In this document: one piece after another, positions 12,775 through 23,181 of the stretch
Position numbering within the stretch: position 1 is the first letter of the stretch
Layout: every line of letters begins with the position of its first letter
Assembly: GCA_022113835.1 (NCBI GenBank)
Contig: JAILWY010000021.1
Coordinates: 8,928,001 to 8,992,000, forward strand
Direction: 5' to 3'
DNA: 64,000 nucleotides
Source of the DNA: Atopsyche davidsoni
Taxonomy: Eukaryota > Arthropoda > Insecta > Trichoptera > Hydrobiosidae
Notes under the pieces: model-generated
What the model was told of the DNA's origin: nothing
Database searches by the model: none
The model's input: the letters and a program-made list of their open reading frames with translations, nothing else
Position numbers and translations under genes: made by a program

Positions 12775-13577
12775 GTACGTAATATTAACCGAATCCGCCA
12801 CTGTACAACTTTTACTATAAAATGTTAAATGCGACAAAATCGTGAAATGTATGCCTGGAACTGCGAGTTTTATAACCAAATGTTGCAACTTTATGTGTCA
12901 AACTTTATTTATTTACATAAAAATAATGCCAGGTACCACCTTTTTAAAACGTATCATTACATTTTTAACACGATAATAAAATCGCAAGCAAACAGAAAAA
13001 TCTAATTTAAATAAAAAATAAAAAAATTAAAGTCTTAACAAACACAGCAGCACATTCTTGCTGAAATAATACGAAAATATCTTTAATAATGAAAAAAATG
13101 TTGTTATTTTATTACGATATATAGAAACATTGTTTTCTGCAATCTGAATATACTACTGATTAAACGATTGAGATTAGATAATTCCCTAAAGTAATAGCAT
13201 AATTATAATGTATGCAGATCGGATAAGCTCGGATTCCCAAAGCTTCAAAGCCTGGCAGTTCCTCACCTCAAAATCAGACCCCAGTATATATGTCACAACA
13301 TTGTGATACATCATCTCGCGAACGTAGGAGCGGTACGAAGTGGAAAGCGCACTTACCTGTCGAGACCTCTCCCTTTCCCCGCCTCCCAGGTGTATTGACA
13401 CCCCTGAGGTCACCACTCTTTCAACCCGCCACCCCCTCCCATCTCATCCACGGAATGGCGGTTACTTCAACCCCTTGTATGAAGCAGTGACGCGCTGTGG
13501 ACACACGCTTGCACAATCGTCTTTTCATTTAAATTTATATAAATAATAAATCAGCCATATAAAAAAAAGTTTATTTA
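12775..13577. other. Non-coding, nothing recognised
   Basis: AT-rich, with a moderately GC-rich patch near 13320-13500. That patch is open in several frames with no splice context. Confidence 0.4.
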
Positions 13578-13848
13578 CACGTTGACTGCCGAGATAACTC
13601 GTAGATTGCGTTATTTTCTAGAACGCCAACTACGAGTTATCTCGTTCTTGTTTACTTGCCATTTTTGTGCAGCTACAGTTAAACTCGGAATATATCATAG
13701 AACAAAAAATCAATGCTGGCTTGCATGAACAGAAAATTTTGCTTTTTGATGATAACTATGCACTAGAATTAGAGTTTTAAATAACACAATATCAATCAAA
13801 TTATCATTTTAGGCCAGATTTCTAAAAATTGCCGTGGCAGTCAACGTG
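13578..13848. mobile_element. piggyBac-like MITE
   Basis: The ends are CACGTTGACTGCCG and GCAGTCAACGTG, inverted repeats of each other. The right flank is TTAA (13849-13852), the hallmark target of piggyBac elements; the left flank is TTTA, one change away. Inside the left end, a subterminal inverted repeat CGAGATAACTCGTA / TACGAGTTATCTCG forms a hairpin around 13590-13645. The element is 271 bp with no transposase. Confidence 0.75.
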
Positions 13849-15425
13849 TTAATTAAATTTGATAATATAATTCTACTTAACAATTCTACCAATTTTTTAG
13901 TTTAAGTTAAAGTTAAGTACAGATAACTAATCTAACAGAATAATATATATAGATTTTATTTTTTCGAATGAAGTATTGATGAGATTGGTCTCACATCTGA
14001 AAGCAGGATGAACACCAAATGTGCTAGGAAGCCAAAAAGAATTTCTGCTCTGCCATTATCGTAGTTCCCCCGACTTTTGGAAACTCCATACTGTTAGTAA
14101 AAGTAAAGAAAGTTGATTGGTCTCAAAAATAAATTAATATTCGGGTGAATATAATTATAAACAGTTATTAAAGTATTCATCATTTCTGTAAACAAGGTAT
14201 AAAAGGCATGCTTTTGTATAAAGTTGCTTGTCAAAAAATAATCCACGTACCTGCCTTTCCATAGTTCTGAAAATATCTCGATACAGAATTTAATTCTAAA
14301 TTTATGAGAGAAGTCTTCTGAAGAATTTCACCCTCTGAAACGATTTGTTTACAAATTCTTGCGAACGCAGCTGACAGATTTTTTAATATATATTCCGCTA
14401 AGATAGAGTTCTATTATTACAACAACAACAAAAAACAAAGTACGCGCACTCTGTAAACTTAAATCCCTCTTTTGAAAATGCGACAAGTCTCTCGTCTCCC
14501 GAAATTGGTAAAATAAAAAATAATGAAGTTAAATTCACACGTTCACGACAATCGCCCGTCTCCGACAACGCTACAGTTCTAGAAATTTCATAGAACAAAA
14601 TTTAATAATAAACTCGCACAAAACGGCGTGATACAAAAGTTGTCCTATTGTATAATGTTAAATTTTTATTCTTGCGAGGGGCGTCTGAGGAGGCTTGAAG
14701 TGGCGCAATTCACCTTAAAAGTTTATTAAGCCCGCGTAATGAAACACGCGCAGAACTATCCGCCAAGTCCGACAAAGGACAATGAGGTCCAAATCTCGAG
14801 AGTTTCTGAAATCATATTCCAATTCAATACCAACAGAAATGATAAAAGGAACTTTGAAGGTTCTTGAATTTACATCCAAATAAAATTAGGGGTGTATTCT
14901 TATCTTTGAAAAGTTTCTCGCTGTTATAAAATGCCTATTTCTCCATGCAAGAAACTATACAGGAATATTTCGTTTTAATTTTTTTAAATACATTTCCTTA
15001 ATTAATGACCCATTTTCTAAATACACAATCATTTTTTATTAACAAGTGCAAGTCTTCTTCAATAAATAAACACACCATCATTTGTGAGTTAGTGAAAACG
15101 AAATAAACATCCCCAACTAAAATTTATTTGATTGGTAGCTCGATCATTGTATTTAGCGAATGATTTATCTAAGATTTTTGTCGCAAACTATTTATTTCAA
15201 AAGTAATAAAAAATACGCATTGAGAGTTATGTAAGAAATGCTAGCCTCGTTGGAATAAAATTAAAAGTTTGCTAAATTTTTACGCTCACGAAAGACTCCC
15301 TCGCTTATTTCCCAACCATTGAAATAATTTGAAAAAACGGGCATGAAATATTTTATTTCGGCCAAACTAAATTTTTCGTGAAAAATTTTATACAGTTATT
15401 ACAAATTTATATAAAAATAACTTAC
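13849..15425. other. Non-coding, nothing recognised
   Basis: AT-rich sequence with short open frames of no protein-like character. Confidence 0.5.
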
Positions 15426-15605
15426 CCATGGCCAAATTTTCCATTCGCGATAAGTATCCATAGCCTCCAAGAGGTGTTTCTATCGCACTCGGTGCAACGC
15501 GATTGTACTTCTGTCTTTCTCTTTCAAACTACTCAACTCTGACTTCACTCCATTTAACAACTGAAACTTCGGAGTACGAACTCTCCTGACTTCCAAACTG
15601 ACTAG
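15426..15605 (-). promoter_or_regulatory. Candidate first exon and initiator region of a minus-strand transcript
   Basis: On the minus strand a near-consensus donor (CATGG|GTAAGT) ends at 15426. Upstream are two arthropod initiator-like TCAGTT sites (around 15600 and 15552). A short open frame from an ATG at about 15461 (MDTYREWKIWPW) runs into the donor, and a second frame also has an ATG. No downstream exon is identified, so this could be a 5' UTR exon or coincidence. Confidence 0.25.
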
Positions 15606-16627
15606 CATAACTGTCTTTGCTTGTTTGGTGTCATTAATTAGATAAGATGCGATCATTTTTACAAACTACTAATTATTTATGAAAATAAAAAAAATATTAT
15701 ACCTCATTCAACTGATTCACGCGTTATTCATCGTTGAAATGAACTAATAACACGAACCAAAATCAAAATAGCATTTGTTCCAGTGATGGCCGAGATAATC
15801 CAAAAAAAATAATTCTTTATTTATTTTTAATAAGGAGTGTAAACACTTTCGATTGCATCTATCTTCTATGAAAACCATCTGATATTATGTGTAATTAAAT
15901 CTATAATACCTAATCATATTATTAAAGTACACGTACAAAGTAACCACAGCTAAGGCTATAATCAAAGTTTTAAGTGTTTAATATGTGTCACGTTGTACAA
16001 AGAATATTTTACAACGAAATTTTTTTATCTTTTCACTGAGCCTGTAAATAATTTTTCAATTTCAGCAACCGCACCACGAGGTTGCAAAAATTTTTACTCT
16101 CAGAGATTCGGTGAAACACTAATAGAGTACGAACCGCACTCGGGCACAATTGAACCGAACACACGGGCAGACGTTCGCAAAGAGCGTGGATATCGAAATT
16201 CAAGAGATCCATACGTTTTACAATGGAACTTAGGGCAAAGCTACCGCTGGTTGGGGCGTTTTCAGCGGCAGCCAGGGCGGGGAACCCCGCAAGGAGCCCT
16301 CTCGGATATTTTTCACGTAGAGCTATGAAACGTGCCGCGGCGCTGTCAATAGAGCGGACGCCCGAGAAATTGTTTTCTTTGCGCCCGGGAAGGGGAGAAA
16401 ACAATTTATTGCTTTGAGATGATGTTTCACTTTATTTACGGAAGTCATGCCCTGAATGTGGGGCCGCTGGAGGCAGCGCCGGCCGAGGGATGGAAAACAC
16501 AGTAATGACGCCCTCCCAGGGACTGACGGCCTCGGTGGAGCCGACGACGCTTTCTCACCTCAAAATGATACGATATTTTAATATATCTATGCAATATAAT
16601 GATATTCGTGCTTATTTCACTGTACAC
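15606..16627. other. Non-coding, with a GC-rich patch at 16200-16560
   Basis: Overlapping open frames on both strands around 16030-16410 come from GC-rich composition. There is a possible acceptor at 16063-16064 followed by a short open frame that stops after 18 codons; I see no partner exon. Confidence 0.4.
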
Positions 16628-16938
16628 CATAGGTTTCCAACCCCCAGTGGGCGCTGGAGCTTTCCAAGAGGGCGGTGGCGGGTCCAAGTGAAATTAATGA
16701 ACTTTTTGCATTTAATTTTTTTTGATTTGTGCAGTAGATTTTTCACAAAAAAAAAACAGAAAATGATCAAAAAAACTCGAACATTTTTTTTTACCTGTGC
16801 AGTAATAAATAATATACAGAAAAAAATTAAAACTGTTATTTTGCGCAAAGGGGGGCGTTAGAATTTTTTTTTATTGTCAAGGGAGGCAATGGAATTTTTT
16901 TTTCTTGTCAAAAAAGGTTGGGAACCTATGCTGTACAC
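16620..16938. mobile_element. hAT-type MITE with perfect 8-bp target duplication
   Basis: The element spans 16628-16930 (303 bp). Its ends are CATAGGTTTCCAACC and GGTTGGGAACCTATG, inverted with one mismatch. It is flanked by the direct repeat CTGTACAC at 16620-16627 and 16931-16938. An 8-bp duplication is diagnostic of hAT transposons, and the perfect copy suggests a recent insertion. The interior is AT-rich with poly-A/T runs and no transposase. Confidence 0.9.
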
Positions 16939-18820
16939 TAAACATACATGTACTATACACAAATCCAATTTTTTTGCTCAGTAAAAATATATGCTAGTCA
17001 AAGTCAAACTATCAAACGAAAATTTGTATCATTGCGCCTTTAAGGGCCTAAGTCCCATACTCGAGTTTTTTTGATCATTTTATATATAAATATATATTTT
17101 TTTGAACGAAGCTTCATAGTTAAAAGATAATGACTATAAGGATCTCGCCAACCTGAAAAAGGCCTTATAAAGTTTGGCTATTCTAATTTGTTGTTAGTCA
17201 TGAAGTATTTTATATTCCGATTAAAAATAAAATGAAATTTGATACGACTTTAATATGTTAAGAGCGTGTAAATAAACGTTTGCAGTGTAACATTTAAAGT
17301 GTGATGTTTTTACGTTATATTTTTAACGTGAGTATAGTTAAGGGCCTAAGTTCCATACTCTAGCTTTTTTTATCATTTTCTGGTCCGCTTTGCGAAAAAT
17401 CGACTGCACCAATCAAAAAAAATTAAACGCAAAAAGTTAGATACATCCCTTCTTCCGAATAAAATATTTTTTTATTTCTTGTAAGTTTACTATTAATATG
17501 ATAAATATGTGTTTTTCCGATTGAAGTGTAGGAATTTGGAGATTCGTCATGTCCCTGTTCTTAGAGTCCTTAACATTTAAAAGTATTTTTTTAAATTGGA
17601 ATTATAAGATTGAATATAAACCCTGTGCAATCGGTTACTTAATTAGGATTTCGTTGCATTAACTCCATCGTACCAATTTAAAACAGAACCGAACGGTTTA
17701 TAGAAACATCTGTTTTTATCGGCTTTTTAACCCTCGTCAAATAAATTTGTAAAATACTTGATATCGCTTACACGCTAAACTTCAATTACGTAATTGAAGA
17801 TTTAACGAGCATCTAAATGATCACGATTCGCTTTTATTTTATATATATGAAAATTAATATTTATTTCGTTATTCGGGTATACAAAGGATTTGTAATAAAT
17901 TTAGATTATTTAAGAATTTTTTTTGAAAGCAACTCTTTATTGCGTCTCGTTATATTTATCGGGTACATTCACGAAGTCAAATTTTTTTATATATATCTAT
18001 ATATGACCTTGAATATATACATTGTCTAAAATGTATAATTAAAATTTGTCGATCATTCATTGGTCGGTGTTACTTATTTTTTTATTTATTACGTTATAAA
18101 ATATGATGGATATATAAATATCTAATGTGTTTAATGATCTCTTTTTAAACACAATTATGGAGTTGAATAATGGTTTCTATTATGATTCTGGGACTCCTAC
18201 GATTTACCACCTTGCCATCTTAAATAATATGACTATGAAAGCTGGTTTTCCGTGTATAAACCTTGAAAGCCATTTGAAATAATCTCCAAAGCCAGTGCCG
18301 ATAACACATTACACCTATATTTACAGTAATTTAATTATTACAACATAAATTAACGCGTAAGTGCGCTTAACAAAAGCTAGCGCGGTATCATATTTATGTA
18401 CGGCCATTACCATTATGTAATAGAAGCTTGCTCCGGATTATTAATTAGAGGAAAATATTTCCGGTGCACTGTGGCTTGAATCCTGAAAAAACCTAACTGC
18501 TCCTAAAAATATGCTGCATATTTTACGATCATCCATTTGCACACGAAACTGCAAGAATTTTTTTTTCCAAACACAGATAGTATTCAAAACCACATCTCTC
18601 GGCTATTGCGGCGCTGTATCCAATTCACCCCCCGCGGCTCGATTAATTTTTTTCATTTTTTAAAATACAAATTCCAACATTATACATCTAAAAGGACATG
18701 TACATACTACAAATTTAAAAACAGTAAAAATTCAAACAATAGAAAATCATATTATTGATTTTTGTGAAGACTGTCTCATTTATAGGATATGATTGTTAAA
18801 AATTCTTACCTAGTACTAAT
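16939..18820. other. Very AT-rich non-coding DNA with a direct repeat pair
   Basis: Two direct copies of an approximately 45-bp segment beginning AAGGGCCTAAGT lie at 17041-17085 and 17340-17383. Nothing coding is recognised; the frame at 17817-18029 is AT-driven. Confidence 0.5.
17041..17383. repeat. Direct repeat pair about 300 bp apart
   Basis: Both copies read TTAAGGGCCTAAGT, then CCATACTC and a T-run followed by ATCATTTT (17039-17085 and 17338-17383). They are direct, not inverted. They could be a duplicated regulatory segment or two ends of a decayed element. Confidence 0.5.
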
Positions 18821-18895
18821 GATTCGTTGGCATAATTGGTAATGCACCGGCCATGTAAGCTTGGGGATATGTGGGTTCGAATCCCACACAAATCA
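18821..18895 (+). tRNA. Degenerate tRNA-Thr(TGT)-like sequence, probable tRNA pseudogene
   Basis: The sequence folds as a cloverleaf. The acceptor GATTCGT/ACAAATC has 6 of 7 pairs, the D stem GCAT/ATGC is perfect, and the T arm GTGGG-TTCGAAT-CCCAC is perfect. The anticodon stem CCGGC/GCTTG has one mismatch. The loop CATGTAA puts TGT at 34-36, but position 33 is A instead of the near-invariant T, and the variable loop has 7 nt. The B box GGTTCGAATCC is consensus and a T5 run follows at 18904-18908. The broken U-turn base argues for a pseudogene or SINE head over a working tRNA. Confidence 0.5.
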
Positions 18896-21104
18896 CGATA
18901 ATATTTTTCTAAGAGTTTCAATTAATCAATTTTCAATATTTGAAAAAATGTACTTAATATTATTCCAGGCGGATATGTATTGACACAGAGCTTGCTACAC
19001 TACCTTGTAATGTAAAATAAATAATTTTCATGATTGTGATAAAATATGATAAAAAAAATATTAGCCCATATTTTACGGAATTATCCCCACTGTGCGACGA
19101 GTTTTATTCCTTCAGTATTGCAAGCAAATAAAATAAAGCTTTACTTTCGAATAACGATCATAATTTTCAGCGATTATTTCAGGCCTCGATCGCTTTCGCA
19201 TGATTAGCCGTAATAACGCGGGCCGCGCGTAACGAGGCTTTCTTCTAACAACCGAGATTAATAGAAATTTTCATTAAGTTAAGCATATTATTGAATCCGA
19301 GCCCGTGAGCCAGTCGCGTCATGATTATGTCACTGGAGGTACCAGGCAGATAATTTTTGCGTAAAATGAGGCTAATGCAAAGTGACATGTGAATATTGTG
19401 TAATTTATTTTGCTGTGAAAATTCAAACAGCGAAAAGCTAAATCCGAAATAAATTTGCGGCTTCATAAACAAATCATCATAAATTAAGTTAATTTCTGAT
19501 ATGGAAATTTCATTTGGTATTGTTATTATGAGCCAAATGACACTATTCATTGCAAGTTATAACGCACACTCGATTACTATATTATATAAACCCAATCATA
19601 CAAAACTCCAGCACTACGGCGATGTAAAATGTAGTCAGTACACATTCGTGTATAAATATTTTCAGACATGTAAATTTAATTACGATCGGCTGAAAATCGT
19701 CAACGTGTAAAATTTAAACGAATCAAAACAATATCGTAATGAAAAAATACGTAAAATACTTAAATGAAACAAGAACGGTGGGGGAAAACAGAACGAGGGG
19801 AATAATAAGGGGATTCGAAGATTACTGAAAATAAATTAAGAAGACAAAGTGCTCACCTACAGAATGATGTTATAAAACAGCCCCGCGCGTCACAACTCGG
19901 CGGGATGAGGAATCGGTAACCGAATATCTCAAAGGAAACGGAAATTTCAGCATCTCGATTCGGGCAAGGTCCTTTTGTTATCGAGAAAATGATTATCCCA
20001 CGCATCGTATATAATTATCCAATGAAACAAATACTTGTATTCTATATTTAGTTACTTATAATTGAAAACTTGAAACGCGTCCTAAAATTGTGAAAACACT
20101 GTGTGCTTTGGATTTTTGTAATAAACCTATTGCTTGAAATTCCAATAAAATACGTTCGCGATAGGAAATTTATAAATATATCGTAATAGCGAATAACAGT
20201 AGAAAATGCCGTGCTTTTCGATACTTTATATTGCTCTATAAAAAAATGTTTTATTTTTTAATATACAGCGCGACTTTTTAAATGCGCTTCAATTAAGTAA
20301 CAACTCTTATAATTTAAAAAAAAACGTAATAAGCAAATTTCTCTGGCTCTTTTTTTTTTTAACGGCTCTACTTCCATGGCGGAAGCCCTGCGTAGGTTTT
20401 CGCAGTAAATTATTATGTTTTCAAAAGGATTAAGCTTGATTGATCTGGCAAAAAAAGTCTTTTGATTTATGCACGCCGCGGAGATCCTCCCTATAATGCC
20501 AAAGCTAAACCGGTTTACATCCACCCTTACACTCTCTAATAAAGCACATGGCAATTCCGAAGGTCCGAGCACCCCGAGGCTAATGGGAGCTTTACGATAT
20601 GGCTGACATTGAGCTCAATAAAAGTTTATTGCAGTCGAAAATATATCCGAGCTTGAAAAAATGTGCCGCATAAAAAGTTTTTAAGCTCCAAGCATATGAG
20701 ACCCACACCGTCGTCTAGATGCTTAAGTCACAAGTTTTATTCCGCGATTTGTGTCATTATTCTATTTTTTTTTCTACATTTAATTGTGAAATCGCGTTTT
20801 TTTTCTATTATAGTTGTAATTGAGTGCAATCAGAACGCTTTGTTTGATGTCGCATATTAAAACAGCGTGTTTACTAGGGGTGGGTCCGATTTCGATGTCG
20901 ATTCAAACATATCAAAGAAAACAGTCAAAGGGTTAAATAAAACAGACAATTTTTAACGTTTGATAATGCAGGATATGAAATTAAAACGTATACATATATA
21001 TATATCTAATATACGAAAAATACAAAACGAAATAATACATTTGTATTTTCTGTGTGTAGTATATAAAAATATATATAAAAACCCTTGTCATATATTAATA
21101 AATT
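18896..21104. other. Non-coding, with a moderately GC-rich island at 20440-20640
   Basis: No supported gene. The 20440-20640 island has several short, overlapping frames but no splice signals I trust. Confidence 0.4.
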
Positions 21105-21204
21105 CAATATTTTTGACTAAGAGTACTTGGTGGAATTACATTTTAATAGTGATTGTGGAACATGTGGAAAATCACTCGAGTATTTTACTCAAAAATATTA
21201 TCAT
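21105..21204 (+). repeat. R1 dispersed repeat
   Basis: It opens with CAATATTTTTGACTAAGAG, TACTTGGTGGAATTACATTT and closes with AAATCACTCGAGTATTTTAC. The same parts and order occur at 2275-2404, with a shorter and different middle. Confidence 0.7.
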
Positions 21205-21750
21205 ATATTACTTAATAAGCATTTTTACGTGCAGCTACATATTTGTAAAAAATCAATTATGTATAATAACGTCATTTGTACAATAAACCCATATTATAAA
21301 AGTTCTGTGAAAAAATTGGTAATTTTTCCATTTATATACGGCCGGAGCCCCCAACACTGAATTTCCCCATCATGATTTTCAGAATCAAATAATAAGGCCG
21401 TGTGTACATTGTGAAAACGGTGGAGAAGACAGTGACAGCACTCGGGCATGCCGGGAGTTTAATCAACGGAATCGAGGCGCGCATTCTAATATCCTCAATG
21501 TTAATAATGTCAGCTTGCGTCCTGTCACACCAAAAACACAGGCGAAAGCTTCGTTTCCATTGTTTTCCAATTTATTCTTCTGGCAATAAAACTCTAAAAA
21601 TTCAATTTTAAATGTAAATTAATATCACTTCGCGGATTCGGATACACTCTTCTATCACTGTGCACTTCTTTTCGCTGAATGGTAAATTTATTTTTTATAA
21701 AATTGAACAAGTAATATTTTGTCTTCACATTGAGTTTATTTAAATTATTT

Positions 21751-21794
21751 GCATTACTAGTTTCGACCCGATACACTGGGTCATCATCAGATGC
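21751..21794 (-). ncRNA. Hammerhead ribozyme-like motif, intact core
   Basis: Read on the minus strand, the parts are: stem I strand GCAU, core CUGAUGA (21784-21790), one U, stem II GACCC/GGGUC with an 8-nt loop, core GAAA (21761-21764), a 2-bp stem III (A15.1-U16.1 and C15.2-G16.2, loop UA), then A17 and AUGC closing stem I with four pairs. All invariant core bases C3, U4, G5, A6, G8, A9, G12, A13 and A14 are present. Predicted cleavage lies between 21755 and 21754. The minimal stem III resembles the type I hammerheads described in Penelope-like elements. The extra U between A9 and stem II is non-canonical and could lower activity. Confidence 0.7.
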
Positions 21795-21803
21795 TTAACT
21801 TTA

Positions 21804-21845
21804 AGCATATGATGACCCAGTGTATCGGGTCGAAACTAGTAATGC
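21804..21845 (+). ncRNA. Hammerhead-like motif, damaged core (second arm)
   Basis: This is the plus-strand partner in the right arm of the palindrome. It keeps GCAT, the stem II loop, GGGTCGAAACTAGTAATGC and the cleavage-site context, but lacks 3 nt so the first core strand reads AUGAUGA instead of CUGAUGA. Loss of C3 should abolish cleavage. Confidence 0.6.
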
Positions 21846-21970
21846 AAATAATTTAAATAAACTCAATGTGAAGACAAAATTCAAAGTTACTTTTATCATT
21901 ATAATAATGGATCTTCACGAATCAAATGCCTTGTCCCTCAATAAGAAGTAATCTTTATTTATAACAATAC

Positions 21971-22262
21971 GAAGTGTGGCTTTATAGGAGAACCCTTAAA
22001 ACACCATGGATTGACCGCGCAAATAAAACGCGCGTTTTTTTTCGAAACAATAAATATAGCATCATACAGTCCAAGATTTTGTTCAAGGCAAAATCGAAGG
22101 AATAATGGGCATTGAAAGGAGAAAAATTACGTGGTTGTGGAATTTACGCCAGTAGCTGGAAGCTAAAAGTACGGCCGAATTAGTGAGACCGGCCCAGGAT
22201 AGGTATTTTAGAAGAAATGGTCACCAACCTTCTATGAGAAGAGGCATCAGAAGAAGAAAAAC
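21971..22262 (+). mobile_element. LINE reverse-transcriptase ORF 3' end, decayed
   Basis: Translated segments in shifting frames give LYRRTLKTPWIDR, then NNKYSIIQ, then KSKEIMGIERRK-like and ITWLWNLRQ pieces. This is the order and wording of the C-terminal tail of insect non-LTR retrotransposon ORF2 proteins. Frameshifts and stops interrupt it. A second, independent copy of the same tail lies at 36902-37115. Clade is not determined. Confidence 0.7.
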
Positions 22263-22671
22263 ACAATACAGCAGCTACCTATAATATAATTTATGTAATC
22301 GTGTGTATCACCAAATCTGATTCGCTTAATAACAAGTATTTTTGTTTGTGAGCGTTTTTTTGCGTTTGAGGGTTTCTATGGAATTATTATTTTCTGAAAT
22401 ATAGACATGTAAGTCAACAGCCTTAAATAATAAACTTTTGCAATATATCTATAATATGTAATAATAATACTTTTAACGTTTAATATTTTTACCAACAAGT
22501 GTTGACCCACAACCCGAGGTTAGTTTACATTACATAAAAAAAAATACATACGCATAAATATTTATGACATCTTCAGAATTCAAATGTAAAATTTATGTTA
22601 TTTAATTGAAAAGAAAATTGAACAGTTTATTTCAGGTCTGAGGGGGCGGAGGGTGTTGATATCGAAGGCTG

Positions 22672-22713
22672 TGGGGGTGGGGGTGGGGGTGGGGGTGGGG
22701 GTGGGGGTGGGGG
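22672..22713 (+). repeat. G-rich hexamer satellite (TGGGGG)n, G-quadruplex candidate
   Basis: Seven consecutive runs of five G separated by single T residues, followed by GGGAGG. Four or more G-runs this close meet the usual quadruplex rule. The minus strand is open as a PTPTPT-type frame, which is a by-product. Confidence 0.9.
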
Positions 22714-22992
22714 AGGCCGTCATGCAAGCCCTCAGTGGAGTGGAGTCCCCCGCGGGAAGGTGACGCGTCACACTCCTCAAGTGCAGATCGAGAGCCTGTC
22801 TGCTCCGCCAGGACTCCCATTTCCCTGCTTTTTATATTCTTTTTTATTCAACGATATTCTTATAATACGAATAAAAATACGTACCGGAAATATCAGGCGT
22901 CATTTATTTATTAAATAAACTAACTGATTTATTTTACTTTGATATTTCAAAAACTTTTTTCAATTTCACATGAAAACCCATTTTAAAAAATA

Positions 22993-23181
22993 TTCTTGTT
23001 GAGGGACAAGGCATTTGATTCGTGAAGATCCATTATTATAATGATAAAAGTACCTTTGTATTTTGTCTTCACTTTGAGTTAATTGAAATTATTTGCAATA
23101 CACTGGGTCGAAATTAGTAATGCAAATAATTTTAATAAACTCAAAGTGGAGACAAAATACAAAGGTACTTTTATCATTATA
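22993..23181. repeat. Palindromic retroelement-like repeat P1, copy 2, core mostly deleted
   Basis: The tail (22993-23036, inverted relative to copy 1) leads into arms 23037-23097 and 23121-23181, which include GTACCTTTGTATTTTGTC and its complement. The middle keeps only CACTGGGTCGAAATTAGTAA from the ribozyme: half of stem II plus GAAA. The CUGAUGA strand is gone, so it cannot cleave. Confidence 0.75.

Larger units (their letters stand above)
21716..21948. repeat. Palindromic retroelement-like repeat P1, copy 1
   Basis: Two arms (21716-21798 and 21801-21880) are near-perfect inverted copies around a 2-nt centre; the right arm lacks 3 nt. A unique tail follows (21881-21948) containing GGATCTTCACGAATCAAA and ending in CCTTGTCCCTCAATAAG. 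The tail recurs at 22993-23036 and 44695-44753. Each arm contains a hammerhead-ribozyme-like motif, annotated separately. Inverted, ribozyme-bearing terminal repeats are known from Penelope-like retroelements; assignment to that class is inference, since no reverse transcriptase or GIY-YIG frame is present. Confidence 0.8.

Noticed and set aside
16033..16417. Overlapping open frames on both strands, up to 123 codons
   Set aside because: Several frames are open at once in a GC-rich patch, so this is a composition effect. None resembles a known family.
22598..22820. Minus-strand frames with PTPTPT and HPHPHP repeats
   Set aside because: They are translations of the TGGGGG satellite in two frames, so repeat-derived.
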